Positions 55,101 to 64,000 of a stretch of DNA of 64,000 bases are shown in pieces. Positions within the stretch are counted from its first letter, which is position 1. Each line of letters starts with the position of its first letter. A program made the position numbers and the translations under genes. The DNA is from Lingula anatina (taxonomy: Eukaryota > Brachiopoda > Lingulata > Lingulida > Lingulidae): NCBI RefSeq assembly GCF_001039355.2, contig NW_019775436.1, forward strand, positions 413,617 through 477,616, in the 5' to 3' direction. Below the pieces are notes generated by a model, which was not told the DNA's origin, searched no databases, and was given only the letters and a program-made list of their open reading frames with translations.

Positions 55101-58100
55101 CAGTTATAATTGCAGGTTGTAGTTCGTAGTACAGTTCTTGATATCGAAAATGAGTTGACACAGACAGGAAAAAGAGAGAAACATAGAAAAGAAAAAAGAA
55201 GAGGAAATTGAAAACCAAAGGATGGAAGAGTGTATAAGTTGAAAAAGAAATAAGAAAGAATAAGAATGAATAAAGAAATAAAAAAAGAGAAAAGGGAATA
55301 AAAACAAGCAATATGTCCATTGTTTGGTTTTGAATACACACTATCAGTTCTGTAATAGAGAAAGGAGGAAGGAGGAGGAGGAAGAAACTAGAAAAGCTGT
55401 CAGAGAGCGCAGACCTCCGCCAAGACAGCAAAGTCTCCATCCAATGCCGTTTCACCCCTAAATTTTTGATATTTTTGATTATTGATTATTGATTGATTAT
55501 TAATCCAGATCATCACCAAAAACTAATCATCTCTTCCTTGGCCCACTTCTGACATTCCCTATAAAGATTTAATCAAAATCGGTCCATAACTTTTTGAGTT
55601 ATGTTGATGACAGACAGACAAACAGACAAACAGGGGTGAAAACATAACCACCTTGGTGCCTTGGTGGAGGTAATAAAAAAATGGGAACTTGTGCACTTTT
55701 TCAGTGTTGAAAAGATTTGAAAGTTGGTTTACCCTGTTGTGAGAATGTAAGAGTGAAGGAGTAGATGGAACAGAAAAGATAAAAGAAGGACTTATTGAAG
55801 GAAGGCCAAAAACACATATTGATGGATTAGTGAATTTACAGATTAGTTGAAAAGAAGAAATAGACATGATAAAATCTCACAGAAAAACATTAACAAACAT
55901 ACCTGCTGCACACTCATGCATATTTGCACGTACATATTGACTCGTACGTGAACAGTGCGTTAAAGCCCTGAGACCGAACATTTATTTATAGGGCACAAGG
56001 CCAATGACATTGTTACCTAAAAAGTCGACAGAGAAGAAAGACATGTCATAAGTCATCCCATTATTTTTCCATTACACAGAGATCTAAGGAAATGTGAGGC
56101 ATTTTTCTCATCTTTTGTAATGTTTTTCGGGAAGAGTAAGCAAATCAGACAATGTGACAGAAAATTTCCATCCGCGAAAATCACTCTTTAATTAGGAAAA
56201 TTGCTATCTTTAATCTTATCTTTGACCAAATAAAGATTGATGTTACATTTGGTTTCTCATGGTTACAGGTTAGAGGTTGAAAATGATGGACATTTGATAC
56301 TCTAAATTATTGCCAACTCTTGGATAGAAATGCCACCATCTTCATGAATTAACCTAGAACATGATAGGAGATAATAGCATAATCATAGTATCAGTTTCGC
56401 TCTTTTGGGGAAATTTTCTAATTTTTGGCAAAAAAATTGTTACGTATTGTGACAATTTGCTGGATGTTACATGAAATTCGATCAGTCGTGCATTTAAAAA
56501 CAGACAGAAGGAAGGTTTAAATTTACGCAGAATTGATGTTAGGTGATAAAGTAATTTTTTCTCAACATCCTCTTGTTTCAGTTTTTGTGTATGTTTTGAA
56601 AGTGTTGCATAGAAACTTATCACTCCAGTCTGATGTATAGATTTACCTGGACAAGTCAAGGTCTAAACGTCATTGACACCCGAGTGAAATATTTGTACCA
56701 GAGATTTAACAGCGTGAGCTCCAAGAATTACTTATAACCTGTCTCTGCATAGCTGCGCTCCACTAGATCAACCACTGCTTACTTGTGTCCTAAATATTTG
56801 TCACTGAATTCAAACAAAAAAAAAAAAAAATTAAATTGATTTCCAAAAGACTACAAGAATATTATAAGATACTTCTGAAGAACAAATTAAGTATATTTTG
56901 TGAAGAACTAAAAGTTATACACATTGAGAAAAAAATCATTCACATGTTGTCATGCTCACCACATTTCAGGGTCAGATCAAGACTGAAAATATTTCTTATA
57001 AAACTGAGTATTGTCACCCAGACATATTCACATGTGAATTGACAGAAAAAGAAACTATGTACAATTATGCAAAAAAAAAAAAAAAAAAAAAAAAAAGACG
57101 GAAATATCTTTTGCAAGATAGAAATATCGTCATTTTGACAGTAGATGATTAAATTATAACTGACACTAGCGCCAGATCAGCTATATTGATGTCGAAATTT
57201 TCCAAGTATTCTAGATTTATGAAAGCTCTAAAGGGAAAAGTTGTCACGTTCTGCTTGTAATGGGAGTGAGCCAAAAGTGCATTAACTAATAAAATGTCAC
57301 TTAATGGTAATCTACTGTCATGTTTTTGTGGCGAGAATGCTTTTAGTAAAACAGCAAAAAAAATTTTTCTTAGTGCACTTTGAAGGCCCAGTGCTTTAAG
57401 ATGAAAAAAGGTCAAGACTGAATACAATTTAAAAGTACCTGGTCAATTTCCCTTTTGCATTTAATATGAGATCCTAATCCTCCCTTGTTACCTTCAAATG
57501 CTACAGGCGTGTTCAGACAGAGAAAAACTAACAGTCCAGGTCTATTATCTAGTCACAAAAAGACCAAAATACTTGTGAAAGGGTTCTAAATGTATATACA
57601 AAAAGACCAAAATACCTGTGATTTGGGTATAAATGAAGTCACAAAATGGATCTAAATGTAGTCACGAAAAGGCTTGTGAATTCTGTAATGACTTCAGTAT
57701 GCAGTGAGTTCTTAAGGTATAGATAAAGTACGAGGCGCTGAGCTTTACGCGAAATAGAGCAGATAATTGGCGAGGCGAAGCCGAGACAATTATCTGCTCT
57801 ATTTCGGGTAAAGCTCAGCGCCGAGTGCTTACCTGGCTTAAAGTGAGTAATTAACCCTGTGCATTGGTGCGTGGAACGCATTCGTGGATGACGTGACTTT
57901 ACACGAAATAAAGCACAGCGCGACCTATTGTCTTTTGACAGGAGAGTGCTTTAAGTCATTTTGAAGGCCAATGGGCAAACTACAGAAACATCCACAATGA
58001 TGTCTTACGGACCATTCCCAGGCCCTGTTATACTAACTGTGGATTGATCTATCTCTGCAGGGATTCCCGCTAAATTGCAATCAATCTGAGCAGCTTAGAT

Positions 58101-58446
58101 GTGCAATTATAGTTATCATTATGGACTTATAATTATTGGCTTATTATTATCATTTAGCAGCTTCAGTAGGTGGCTAGACATCTAAGCCGCTTAAGCTGAA
58201 AGCAGTTTAGTGAGAAACCCCTCAAAGATGGATCGATCCTGTTAGATCAATCTGTGTATGGGAACCCAGTCTTAATAAAGGAACCGCCTACAGACCAAGT
58301 ATGCCAAGAAAATGTTATAAGCTTTACTTTGTATTTTTTGCAGACTTCAGAATTTGGAAAAGAAAATACTGGTGGACAAAGGAGACACCCCTTCCCTTGT
58401 ATATGATATTAGGCACAAAGTGGAAGAATTTAGGGAAAGATTAGAG
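38182..58446 (+). CDS. PDE9A-like cGMP phosphodiesterase, 5' part of the gene
   Basis: Four exons join in frame (393 nt, 131 codons) from the ATG at 38182. Residues about 3-75 ([61 protein letters not shown]) follow the pattern of the PDE9A N-terminal region, which has an IYL.I.G start, an ISLLTTDDAMVSIDP segment and NSERTPYKVRPVA. The following [11 protein letters not shown]...[11 protein letters not shown] matches its helical LEKRVELEG...KKMREEL segment. PDE9A hydrolyses cGMP with high affinity. The metal-binding HD catalytic domain is not in this window. Introns are long (12.7, 1.9 and 5.2 kb). Identification is from remembered family pattern, so a different protein with the same N-terminal fold is possible. 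Confidence 0.65.
39549..39592. mobile_element. GATCCGCGGATC family, one terminus only
   Basis: Reads GCCATATTTGATCTGCGGAC, then GTTAGTCCACTGTTCTGAATG, matching the right end of the 24526-24690 element. Confidence 0.55.
41959..42172. mobile_element. Harbinger-like foldback element, complete
   Basis: 214 bp with ends GGGCGCATTCCCA and TGGGTATGGGGTC, flanked by TTA duplications at 41956-41958 and 42173-42175. It has the same inner core (CCCCGTGGGGAGTCTCACTA, GATCGATCTA) as the copy at 30314. Confidence 0.88.
42321..42577. mobile_element. Second Harbinger-like family: 257-bp foldback with about 70-bp arms
   Basis: Starts GGCTGTGTTCACATGAAAAA and ends TTTTTCATGTGAACGCAGCC. The arms extend through CTATTTGCGGTATCTTGTGATCA and its partner, and the inner ends share GTAATTACG. 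Flanked by TAA at 42318-42320 and 42578-42580. Confidence 0.85.
43354..43494. mobile_element. Foldback element with GGTCTCTCTGCCTC arms
   Basis: Left arm CCTGTAATGGTCTCTCTGCC, then TCACGCCCCTCCCCACGCGTC; right arm GACGTGTGGGGAGGCGTG, then GCAGAGAGAACATTACAGG. Related motifs occur at 49843 and 53653, so this appears to be the inner part of the GATCCGCGGATC family. Confidence 0.6.
45054..45106. repeat. (CT)n microsatellite
   Basis: Two CT runs split by GAGA; intronic. Confidence 0.9.
46986..47040. repeat. (GT)n microsatellite
   Basis: About 27 GT units; intronic. Overlapping ORFs are artefacts. Confidence 0.95.
48354..48605. repeat. Diverged tandem duplication, unit about 135 bp
   Basis: Two copies each with AATAAACCAGGG, TCTTGATGTAG, TTCAGCCC and TTGGCACAAGCCCAATGAAA in the same order and spacing. 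Confidence 0.75.
49296..49326. repeat. Poly(T) tract
   Basis: About 30 T; possibly the tail of a retroposed sequence, but no body was recognised. Confidence 0.8.
49784..50055. mobile_element. GATCCGCGGATC family, diverged copy with CA repeat
   Basis: Left part GGTCCGCGGACAAAATATTG, with CTGATGGTCTCCCAGCCTCCA; right part TGGAGGTAGACCATTTTTAG, with AGATCTGTTAGCTCGTGGAT. A (CA)n tract (49860-49929) fills the centre. Confidence 0.5.
50999..51148 (+). CDS. PDE9A-like exon 2
   Basis: [20 protein letters not shown], then [13 protein letters not shown] and [12 protein letters not shown] strong T-rich tract and ATGGCAG acceptor; GTAAGC donor. It completes the N-terminal alpha/beta region. Confidence 0.85.
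51398..51945. repeat. Minisatellite, about 14 units of 38-39 bp
   Basis: Units read like TGTGACTTATTGTGCTAGAT, then GGTTTTTGATTGTGATAGG. Two main variants alternate, GATAGG and GTCAGG. It lies in intron 2 of the PDE9A-like gene. Confidence 0.95.
52187..52440. mobile_element. Dispersed GC-rich element, copy 2, with visible ends
   Basis: Starts ATTGTACCACCAGC and ends GCTGGTGGTACAAT, a 14-bp inverted repeat. The interior has a GCCGGCTCC-type 9-bp array like 1922-2060. A single N at 52334 sits just after the shared part. The superfamily is not recognised. Confidence 0.6.
53087..53138 (+). CDS. PDE9A-like exon 3
   Basis: [17 protein letters not shown], 52 nt, acceptor TTACAG, donor GTAAGA. Phases 1 and 2 fit both neighbours. 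A Harbinger-like element starts 22 bp after the exon. Confidence 0.8.
53161..53371. mobile_element. Harbinger-like element 22 bp after PDE9A-like exon 3
   Basis: Ends GAGACCATTCCCA and TGGGAACCCAGTC, flanked by ATA (53158-53160 and 53372-53374). Inner core GATCGATCTATCCCC and GGAGAGTCTCACTAGAT. Confidence 0.85.
53590..53770. mobile_element. GATCCGCGGATC family, diverged copy
   Basis: GGAGGCAGGGAGACCATCAG, then GGCCATATTTGATATCCTGA and TGTTAGTC...TCTGAATGCCCTC at the right. Confidence 0.5.
54388..54616. mobile_element. Harbinger-like element in PDE9A-like intron 3
   Basis: Ends GACTGTGTTCCCA and TGGGAATGGTCC, flanked by TTA on the left and CTA on the right; inner CTAACTCCGAGGGGATTCTCG pairs with its partner near 54560. 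Confidence 0.75.
55395..55675. repeat. GCAGACCTCCGCCAAG dispersed repeat, copy 2
   Basis: Starts AGAGCGCAGACCTCCGCCAAG and ends CTTGGTGGAGGTAATAA, so the ends are inverted (ACCTCCGCCAAG / CTTGGTGGAGGT). Between them are GATCATCACCAAAA and a run of AGACAGACAAACAGACAAAC. Confidence 0.65.
57732..57825. repeat. Long perfect-stem hairpin
   Basis: Left arm GGCGCTGAGCTTTACGCGAA then ATAGAGCAGATAATTG; right arm CAATTATCTGCTCTATTTCG then GGTAAAGCTCAGCGCC. Stem about 36 bp with one or two mismatches, loop about 17 bp that itself contains GGCGAGGCGAAGCCGAG. Probably a tiny foldback element. Confidence 0.8.
58008..58271. mobile_element. Harbinger-like element 72 bp before PDE9A-like exon 4
   Basis: Ends CGGACCATTCCCA and TGGGAACCCAGTC, flanked by TTA (58005-58007 and 58272-58274). 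Inner arms contain GGGATTCCCGCTAAATTGC and AGCAGTTTAGTGAGAAACCCC. Confidence 0.87.
58344..58446 (+). CDS. PDE9A-like exon 4
   Basis: [20 protein letters not shown], then [15 protein letters not shown], ending phase 0 at GTAAGT. Acceptor TTTTTTGCAG. It forms the predicted helical linker before the catalytic domain. Confidence 0.82.
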
Positions 58447-58756
58447 GTAAGTTGTAAGAAATAGTTCCAAGATGCCTGAGTGTCCCATGGCACGATTTTG
58501 GCAGAAATAAGAGCTATAGTGCAAGAAATAACTCCCAAGATGGCAGAAAAGCCCATAGAACAGTTTTGATGACAGGAATGTTGCAAGAAATAACTCCCAA
58601 GATGGCAGACAGGTCTGTTTTATTAAATTGTTTCATAACTAAAGTAGGGAAGTTATCATGTTGCCTCTGTTTTAAAAATGATTATCATGGAAAAGTAGAT
58701 GGATTGCTGGAAAATGTTTCACCATTTTTGAGGTATTCATTCCTCATGTTGAATAC

Positions 58757-58934
58757 CAGGCCTGTAGCCGGGGTGGGTGGGTGGGTCGAAAGAACCACCC
58801 TTTTTGCTGGGAAAAAGTCCACTCTGGATACAATTTGATCTATGTACTTGAGGATTTTATGGTAAAAGGTCCACTTTTTCAGAAAACGACCCCCCACCCC
58901 ACCCCACCCTGTGAAATTGCTGGCTATGGGCCTG
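58757..58934. mobile_element. CAGGCCCGTAGCCAG family, complete copy
   Basis: Starts CAGGCCTGTAGCCGG and ends CTGGCTATGGGCCTG, with inner AAAAAGTCCACTCTGG and AAAAGGTCCACTTTTTCAG. Non-coding. Confidence 0.8.
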
Positions 58935-59246
58935 AATACACTGTTGGTACAAAGGATGGCCTTGAACATGTAGATCAGTTGTGTGTTCAGTTGATCGCCC
59001 AGTTACGGGTTTAAACACAAATCTTTTTTGTTTGGAATAGAGCAGTACTCAGCAAGTGAGAGGTTACATGGATTGCTTTGAAAATCACTTCTGACAGCGC
59101 AGAAAAAAAGCTATTAGTAACTGCACTTTACATTTGACCAAAACATGATATTTATATGTCTCAAAAATAATTTTGACAGAACTGGAAAAAATAAGGAGAG
59201 TGTGAAGTTAGCAAAGATGAATTTGTTTTAAGTTAAATTTTTTATG

Positions 59247-59261
59247 TGTGTGTGTGTGTGT

Positions 59262-59328
<67 letters not shown>

Positions 59329-59331
59329 AGA
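59247..59331. repeat. (GT)n(GA)n microsatellite
   Basis: About 33 GT units with one interruption, then AGAGAGAGAG; intronic. Confidence 0.95.
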
Positions 59332-60495
59332 AGATTTAAGATAAAACAAAGTGTTCATAATTTTGAAGTAATCACCGTAGTTCCCCTGTGAGTAAGGAGT
59401 CTAATGCCATTATGGAGAAAGTGTCTCTTAAAAAGAGCACAACCCTAACTAAATTAGGGCTGTGAAAAGCTGCACTTGAAATGCCTGACAATCTACAAAC
59501 GTAAACAAAAGGAGTTCACAATTGTACTGTTAACAGGAGCTCCAACTTGCGAATATCACTCGTGACTGAACTATAAAGCAGGAATACCAAGAGATTTCCA
59601 GGAAAAAAAGAGGATGAATTATGCCAAATTGAATTAGAAAAGCTCATCTTGCTAATTGAGCAATGATTCAAAAGGGATGTGATTTTCATGACGAGTAGCT
59701 ATGTTGGGCGGGTGATATATAACTGGGTTCCCAAAGTCTGTATATACGGTAATAACACCATCTTTTCAATGGGGTGAAAATTGTGAATTTCATAGATACT
59801 GTATTTTTAAAAGTAATAGATTCTTAGAATTAGAACATTCCTATTGAGTGATAGCAACAAAATTTTAAAAAAGCATGCTGCTGTATGGTTTTATTCTATG
59901 AGGTAAAAGCACCACAACTGCTACATAGAAATATAATTTTGTGATCATAAAATTATGTATCGGAAGGTTTGAAAGTTTTTGCCCATTGCAAAGACGGAGT
60001 AATTAATGTAATAGTGCAAATAACTGATGATGAAAACACCTTGTTTATCTCACACCATGGTGCGATCTGCACCATAAGTGTTTGTTTAACAATTACAGAT
60101 TTATTGCTTAAGGCTGTGAATTTGTGTTATTGGATTTTTTAAAATGTGTTTCTAGATATTATAGATAAAAACACCTCTGGTTTCTAACACCACATAGGGA
60201 TCTGCCAAACGGGGGTTTGTTTCACAGAGGTGGCAATTTCTGAACCATTGCTTTTATCCATGTTATTAGATTATTTTATCCGATTTCATTCATTCATTCA
60301 TTCAAAATATCTCTATGCCAGTCTGAAAAATAGTTGTAATCCAAATAATTGTAGTTTCTACTTTATTGAGAAGGTACCTAACTGTCCTCTCCTACATATA
60401 ATCCCTGTATTTTCGTAGCCCAATGAGCACTGTCCATGTGAAGTACCATGATTATAGTTTGAGCATGACCCTCTGATCATGGAAGGGTTGAGTCA

Positions 60496-60657
60496 CAGGC
60501 CTGTGGCCAACAATTTCAAAAGAGGGTTCTTTTTCTGGAAAAATGGAAACCTTCATATACGTAGATAAAATTTTATCCAGAGGGGACCTTTTCCCAGCAA
60601 AAAAAAGGGGGTTCTTTTAAACCCCTCCTTTCCCAAGCCTCCCTGGCCACGGGCCCG
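60496..60657. mobile_element. CAGGCCCGTAGCCAG family, inverted complete copy
   Basis: Starts CAGGCCTGTGGCCAACAATT and ends CCTGGCCACGGGCCCG. Orientation is opposite to 58757-58934. Confidence 0.7.
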
Positions 60658-62229
60658 GGTCTTGACACAGTGGTGTTCGTTCCAATTCAGGTGACCTTGA
60701 CCCACTTTAAGGGTGGCCTCCGGTAGTGGCATAAAGGTAGATGATAATTTGTTGTTTTCTTTGAATTTGGCATATTCCTAAGAAATTTAGTGTCTAATCT
60801 GCCTTAGGAAATCATCCCGTCAGTTTGTTTTGATGGCCTTTCAGTTGTGTATGTTTCACAATTTGATTAGTTTGCATCATCTCAAGGAACGTTCAGACAA
60901 CTGCATAGCCTTGGAACGGAATTAGATTCAAATTACATGGGCAGACAACTATATTGATTCTACATTTTTAAAAAATATTTTTTGGTAAGTAGATTTAAAA
61001 AGTATACCAACAAGAGGGTCAAAGTTATACACATAAATAAATACAAATAAAATTGAATTACAAAGATTTATGCATGAAAATCAAAATTGTTCCAAACCAG
61101 TCTAATAGGCAGCTGAATTCAAGCTAATGAATTCTTCGGTGATGTGAGATGAGGATTGATCTTTCACAACAGTTTAGTCACAACAGTCAGTTTATGCTAT
61201 TGAAAAGTATGAGTGTACCTTTAAATTTGGAGTGATGTCATTGTCTGACCCAGCAACTTAACCTGCAAGGTTATAAAAATTTAATATATTGAAGGTATTT
61301 TACTTGAGATTATCCCAGCAAATTCTGTTTTCCACAGTGAAAATTATTTTCTCTTACTCATGAATCATTAGTCAACCTGTCCCTGCACTTTTCAATGCTT
61401 TATATCATTTTTAATTACGCAATTTAGTTCTAAATGACTAGCCAGCCCCTTAAATCACCATATCTTCCTGAACTGTCGAAATGGAAATATCTACATAGGG
61501 TGCTTTTGTTTGAAAAATTTTTTATCTTTTTAAATTCTTAATCGAGAGCGAAAAGTAGCTTTGCAGGATGTGTAGACACAGAAAATATGAGTTTTGGACA
61601 TTTTCAAATAGGTAGCTTGGGTAGGCCTAACACTCGCCAATTTAGCCAAATGCTAAAACTGACTTAAGTCTGCTAAACAAAGACTGCTTGATCTGACTTG
61701 TTTTAGTCAAATTAAAGCCATTTGGAGAAAAAGGTGATTAAAAAGTAGTGTTTTGAATAAGGCCACACTTTTTTATTTTTATGGATGACATCCTCTGGGG
61801 ACCCCAAAATCGGTGCAAGCGGGCGAAAAAAAAAAAAAAAAAACAGTCCAAAAAAAAAAAAAACTGCTTAAGAAAAGTTATATGTTCAGTACACAGCTGG
61901 AAACACTAATTTACCACAGAAACACGTATCAAACTAACAACATGTCTTTATCCATGCTCTCAAAATATTAAAGCATTGTGAATAGGGCCTACTTCATAGA
62001 AAGGTAAAAAGTCATGAATATATATGCTGCATATTTCCAAATCTATTTAAGGTTATTTCATGCATTCTGTTGGTATAGCAATCAATAAAACAAATATCAA
62101 ATAAACAGCGTGTCTTTATTTGTGCTCTCAGAAAATTAAAGCATGGTAAACACTTCACAGAATTGTTTAAAAAAATGAAGCAAAGATAGGCCTATGCTTC
62201 CTACTACCAAATCTAAAAAAGGTAATTTC

Positions 62230-62610
62230 GGTCGATGCCATTTTGTCTACTTCGACTCACATGTAGCAGCCAACTATCGGGTAGCCTGTCCGACCTTCAG
62301 TCCACTAAATACCACGACGCTCTTGTCGACCCTTTTTTCGCTACAAAAAAAAAACCTGGTATGTGCTGCTTTGGACAGAATGTCACTGAAATTTTCCGGG
62401 CGATGATCGCTGGCTGCGGCCAGCCTTTTGTATAATTGTAAAAGGGTGATATCTCCATGTCCAATATCAATGGCAAACCAATCCAAAACGACGGCCCCCG
62501 TTCTCTTTATGACTTTAATTGTCGTGTATTTTAAAATTAATGCTAGAGAAGAATTTGAAGGCAAAGCAGCCATATTTCCACATGGTGATAATACGCATGC
62601 GCAGAAAGCT
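62230..62610 (-). promoter_or_regulatory. Possible minus-strand promoter/first exon with NRF1- and YY1-like motifs
   Basis: ACGCATGCGCAG (62593-62604) is an NRF1-like palindrome. About 20 bp downstream on the minus strand GGAAATATGGCTGC resembles a YY1 start element, and CAAAATGGC lies at 62238-62246. The ATG at 62573 opens a 100-codon minus-strand ORF (MAALPSNSSLALILKYTTIK at its start) that reaches a stop at 62274 with no recognised domain. The region is richer in CpG than its surroundings. It could be a promoter of an unseen or retired gene. Confidence 0.3.
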
Positions 62611-63984
62611 CATTTTCCGCACTCCGAACTACTCGGATGTCTCCGCAGTCGACAATGACAGTATGGAGCTTGCGGAATTAGCTGAGGATTGCCGATTGCA
62701 TTTTCCGGCAAATTCAATAACGATGTTTGCGACAATCGATTTCTTTGGGGGGGGGGGGGATTTTTTTATTTTTATTTTGAGAATGGACGAATATCGGTGC
62801 GCGCACAGGATGTCATCCATAAAAATAAAAAAGTGGCCTAAGAGAAAAAAATTGCCAGGGCTACCCCAGGATACCTTATTTTCAGGGTTATTATTATGTA
62901 CCTTTTATGCCCTATGTCAGGGGATACATGTAAGTCTTAAGTGACTTAAGGCAGAAAATATCTTTATTGCATGTTCAGACCATGTATCTTTCTAAGCACA
63001 CAGGATCTTGACTTGTCTAATGAGGCCATATGATTAGGTGATTTGTTTCTTGATATCAGAATTCGCAACTTGATAGGTTTTGGAGAACTGATATATTTTC
63101 CAGTGGAGATCATATAAGAATTCACAGCGACAGCCAATAAGCAGTGATATTAATAATATGTCAGTATTGGATTAACTGATGATTGAAAAATATCTGGTGC
63201 TTCTGTCTCAGTTTTGAGGTCTCAGGTTTTTCAGGATAGTCATAATGACCATGGTTATTTTTCCTCCATGATTATCACCTTTTTCTTTTGGTTCTAAGAA
63301 ATGGCCTAACGACCCTACGCAGTGGGCCTAATGACCCTACGCAGTGGCCGTTGTTGTACAGTATATTTCTAGATTGAAAACGAAAAAGACAGAAAGACAA
63401 CAATGTGCAACAAAATTAATGAGGGAAGCTGGGGGAAAAAATTGGAATCTGAATAAATGAGAAAATTGAAATTTGAGTGATAACTATATTTCTTGCATAG
63501 AATTCAGTTTGAACAGTGATTACAGTGCTGTTCTGTTATTATTATAAGGATAATAATAAACTGTCATTTGGGCCATTCCACAACATTTCATTGCAATTAA
63601 AAAAAAGAAAAAAAACTCCTGTTGAATGTGTTGATTTGGCAACAATGCTCATTTTCTTTTTCTCTCTTTTTATTTTTCATCTTGTGCTGATGTGCACATA
63701 GCATGTAGAGTTGATGTATCACCTAGCGATATCAGGAAAGTGTTGTAATTCTTCAACCTTTTAAAATGTCTGGGGAGATTTATATCTGCTGATTTACTGA
63801 TGAAGCTCCGCTCACAAAGGTCTCCCATGTTTGATCGGGGCTTTGATTCTTCATCACTGATCTGATTAGAGATTGGTAAATTTACCCAGGCATTTGAAAG
63901 CTTTCCCATGAGAATTTAGTAGCGTGTGAATGTCTGTTATGTTCTCTTTATACTGGTTACTTTTCTGCGCCTTTATTGTGCCAG

Positions 63985-64000
63985 GCTGTTCCAAATGCTC
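63985..64000 (+). CDS. Possible start of PDE9A-like exon 5
   Basis: A pyrimidine-rich tract and TTGTGCCAG precede GCTGTTCCAAATGCTC, which would continue the phase-0 frame as AVPNA. It is cut by the window end, so support is weak. Confidence 0.25.

Larger units (their letters stand above)
58447..63984 (+). other. Last intron sequence seen of the PDE9A-like gene
   Basis: Contains two complete CAGGCCCGTAGCCAG-family elements, a long GT run (59247-59324), a partly duplicated stretch around 61930-62160 and a CpG-containing island around 62230-62740. No exon with both splice sites and family support was found. Confidence 0.4.

Noticed and set aside
55003-55455. 150-codon minus-strand ORF rich in F, L and S
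   Set aside because: It arises from purine-rich low-complexity DNA (GAAAAAG tracts); no domain, no splice support.
62519-62944. 141-codon plus-strand ORF
   Set aside because: It crosses a poly-G tract and the putative opposite-strand promoter; composition is not protein-like throughout.

Overview
The window is a piece of animal nuclear genome. It has spliced genes with GT..AG introns, AATAAA polyadenylation signals, tRNA genes inside introns, abundant short DNA transposons and long (TA), (GT), (GA) and (ATT) microsatellites. The gene types and repeats suggest a marine invertebrate, probably a deuterostome (echinoderm, hemichordate or amphioxus-like). That placement is an inference and the species is not recognised. 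The sequence is assembled, with a 297-base N gap at 28571-28867 and single N bases at 2316, 29966 and 52334.

Layout. (1) 1-7400, plus strand: the 3' end of an unrecognised coiled-coil gene, with an internal exon at 373-573, a probable terminal exon at 5452-5481 and a 3' UTR to a poly(A) signal at 7378. (2) 9784-35183, minus strand: a complete gene for a DCX-EMAP-type microtubule-associated protein. I traced 22 coding exons (3993 nt, 1330 residues) with matching phase at every junction. The protein has an acidic N-terminus, two doublecortin domains, the HELP motif and a long WD40 array. A tRNA-Thr and a tRNA-Ser gene lie in its introns. (3) 35184-38181: the divergent intergenic region, with three copies of a 44-bp repeat. 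(4) 38182-64000, plus strand: the first four coding exons (131 codons) of a gene whose N-terminus resembles cGMP phosphodiesterase 9A. Its catalytic domain lies beyond the window.

The block from about 24479 to 29965 is repeated almost base for base at 29967-34798. The first copy stops inside coding exon 1 exactly at a single N, and the second copy starts at that N. This looks like two unmerged haplotypes placed in tandem, not a real exon duplication. It still provides two alleles for comparison: transposon insertions differ between them, and in one allele an insertion has replaced most of a 5' splice site.

The rest is introns and intergenic DNA filled with non-coding foldback transposons: Harbinger-like elements with 3-bp TTA/TAA target duplications, a mariner-like element with TA duplications, a CAGGCCCGTAGCCAG-ended family and a GATCCGCGGATC-containing family. 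Several sit within 100 bp of splice sites. I saw no transposase, virus, CRISPR array or bacterial-type system.
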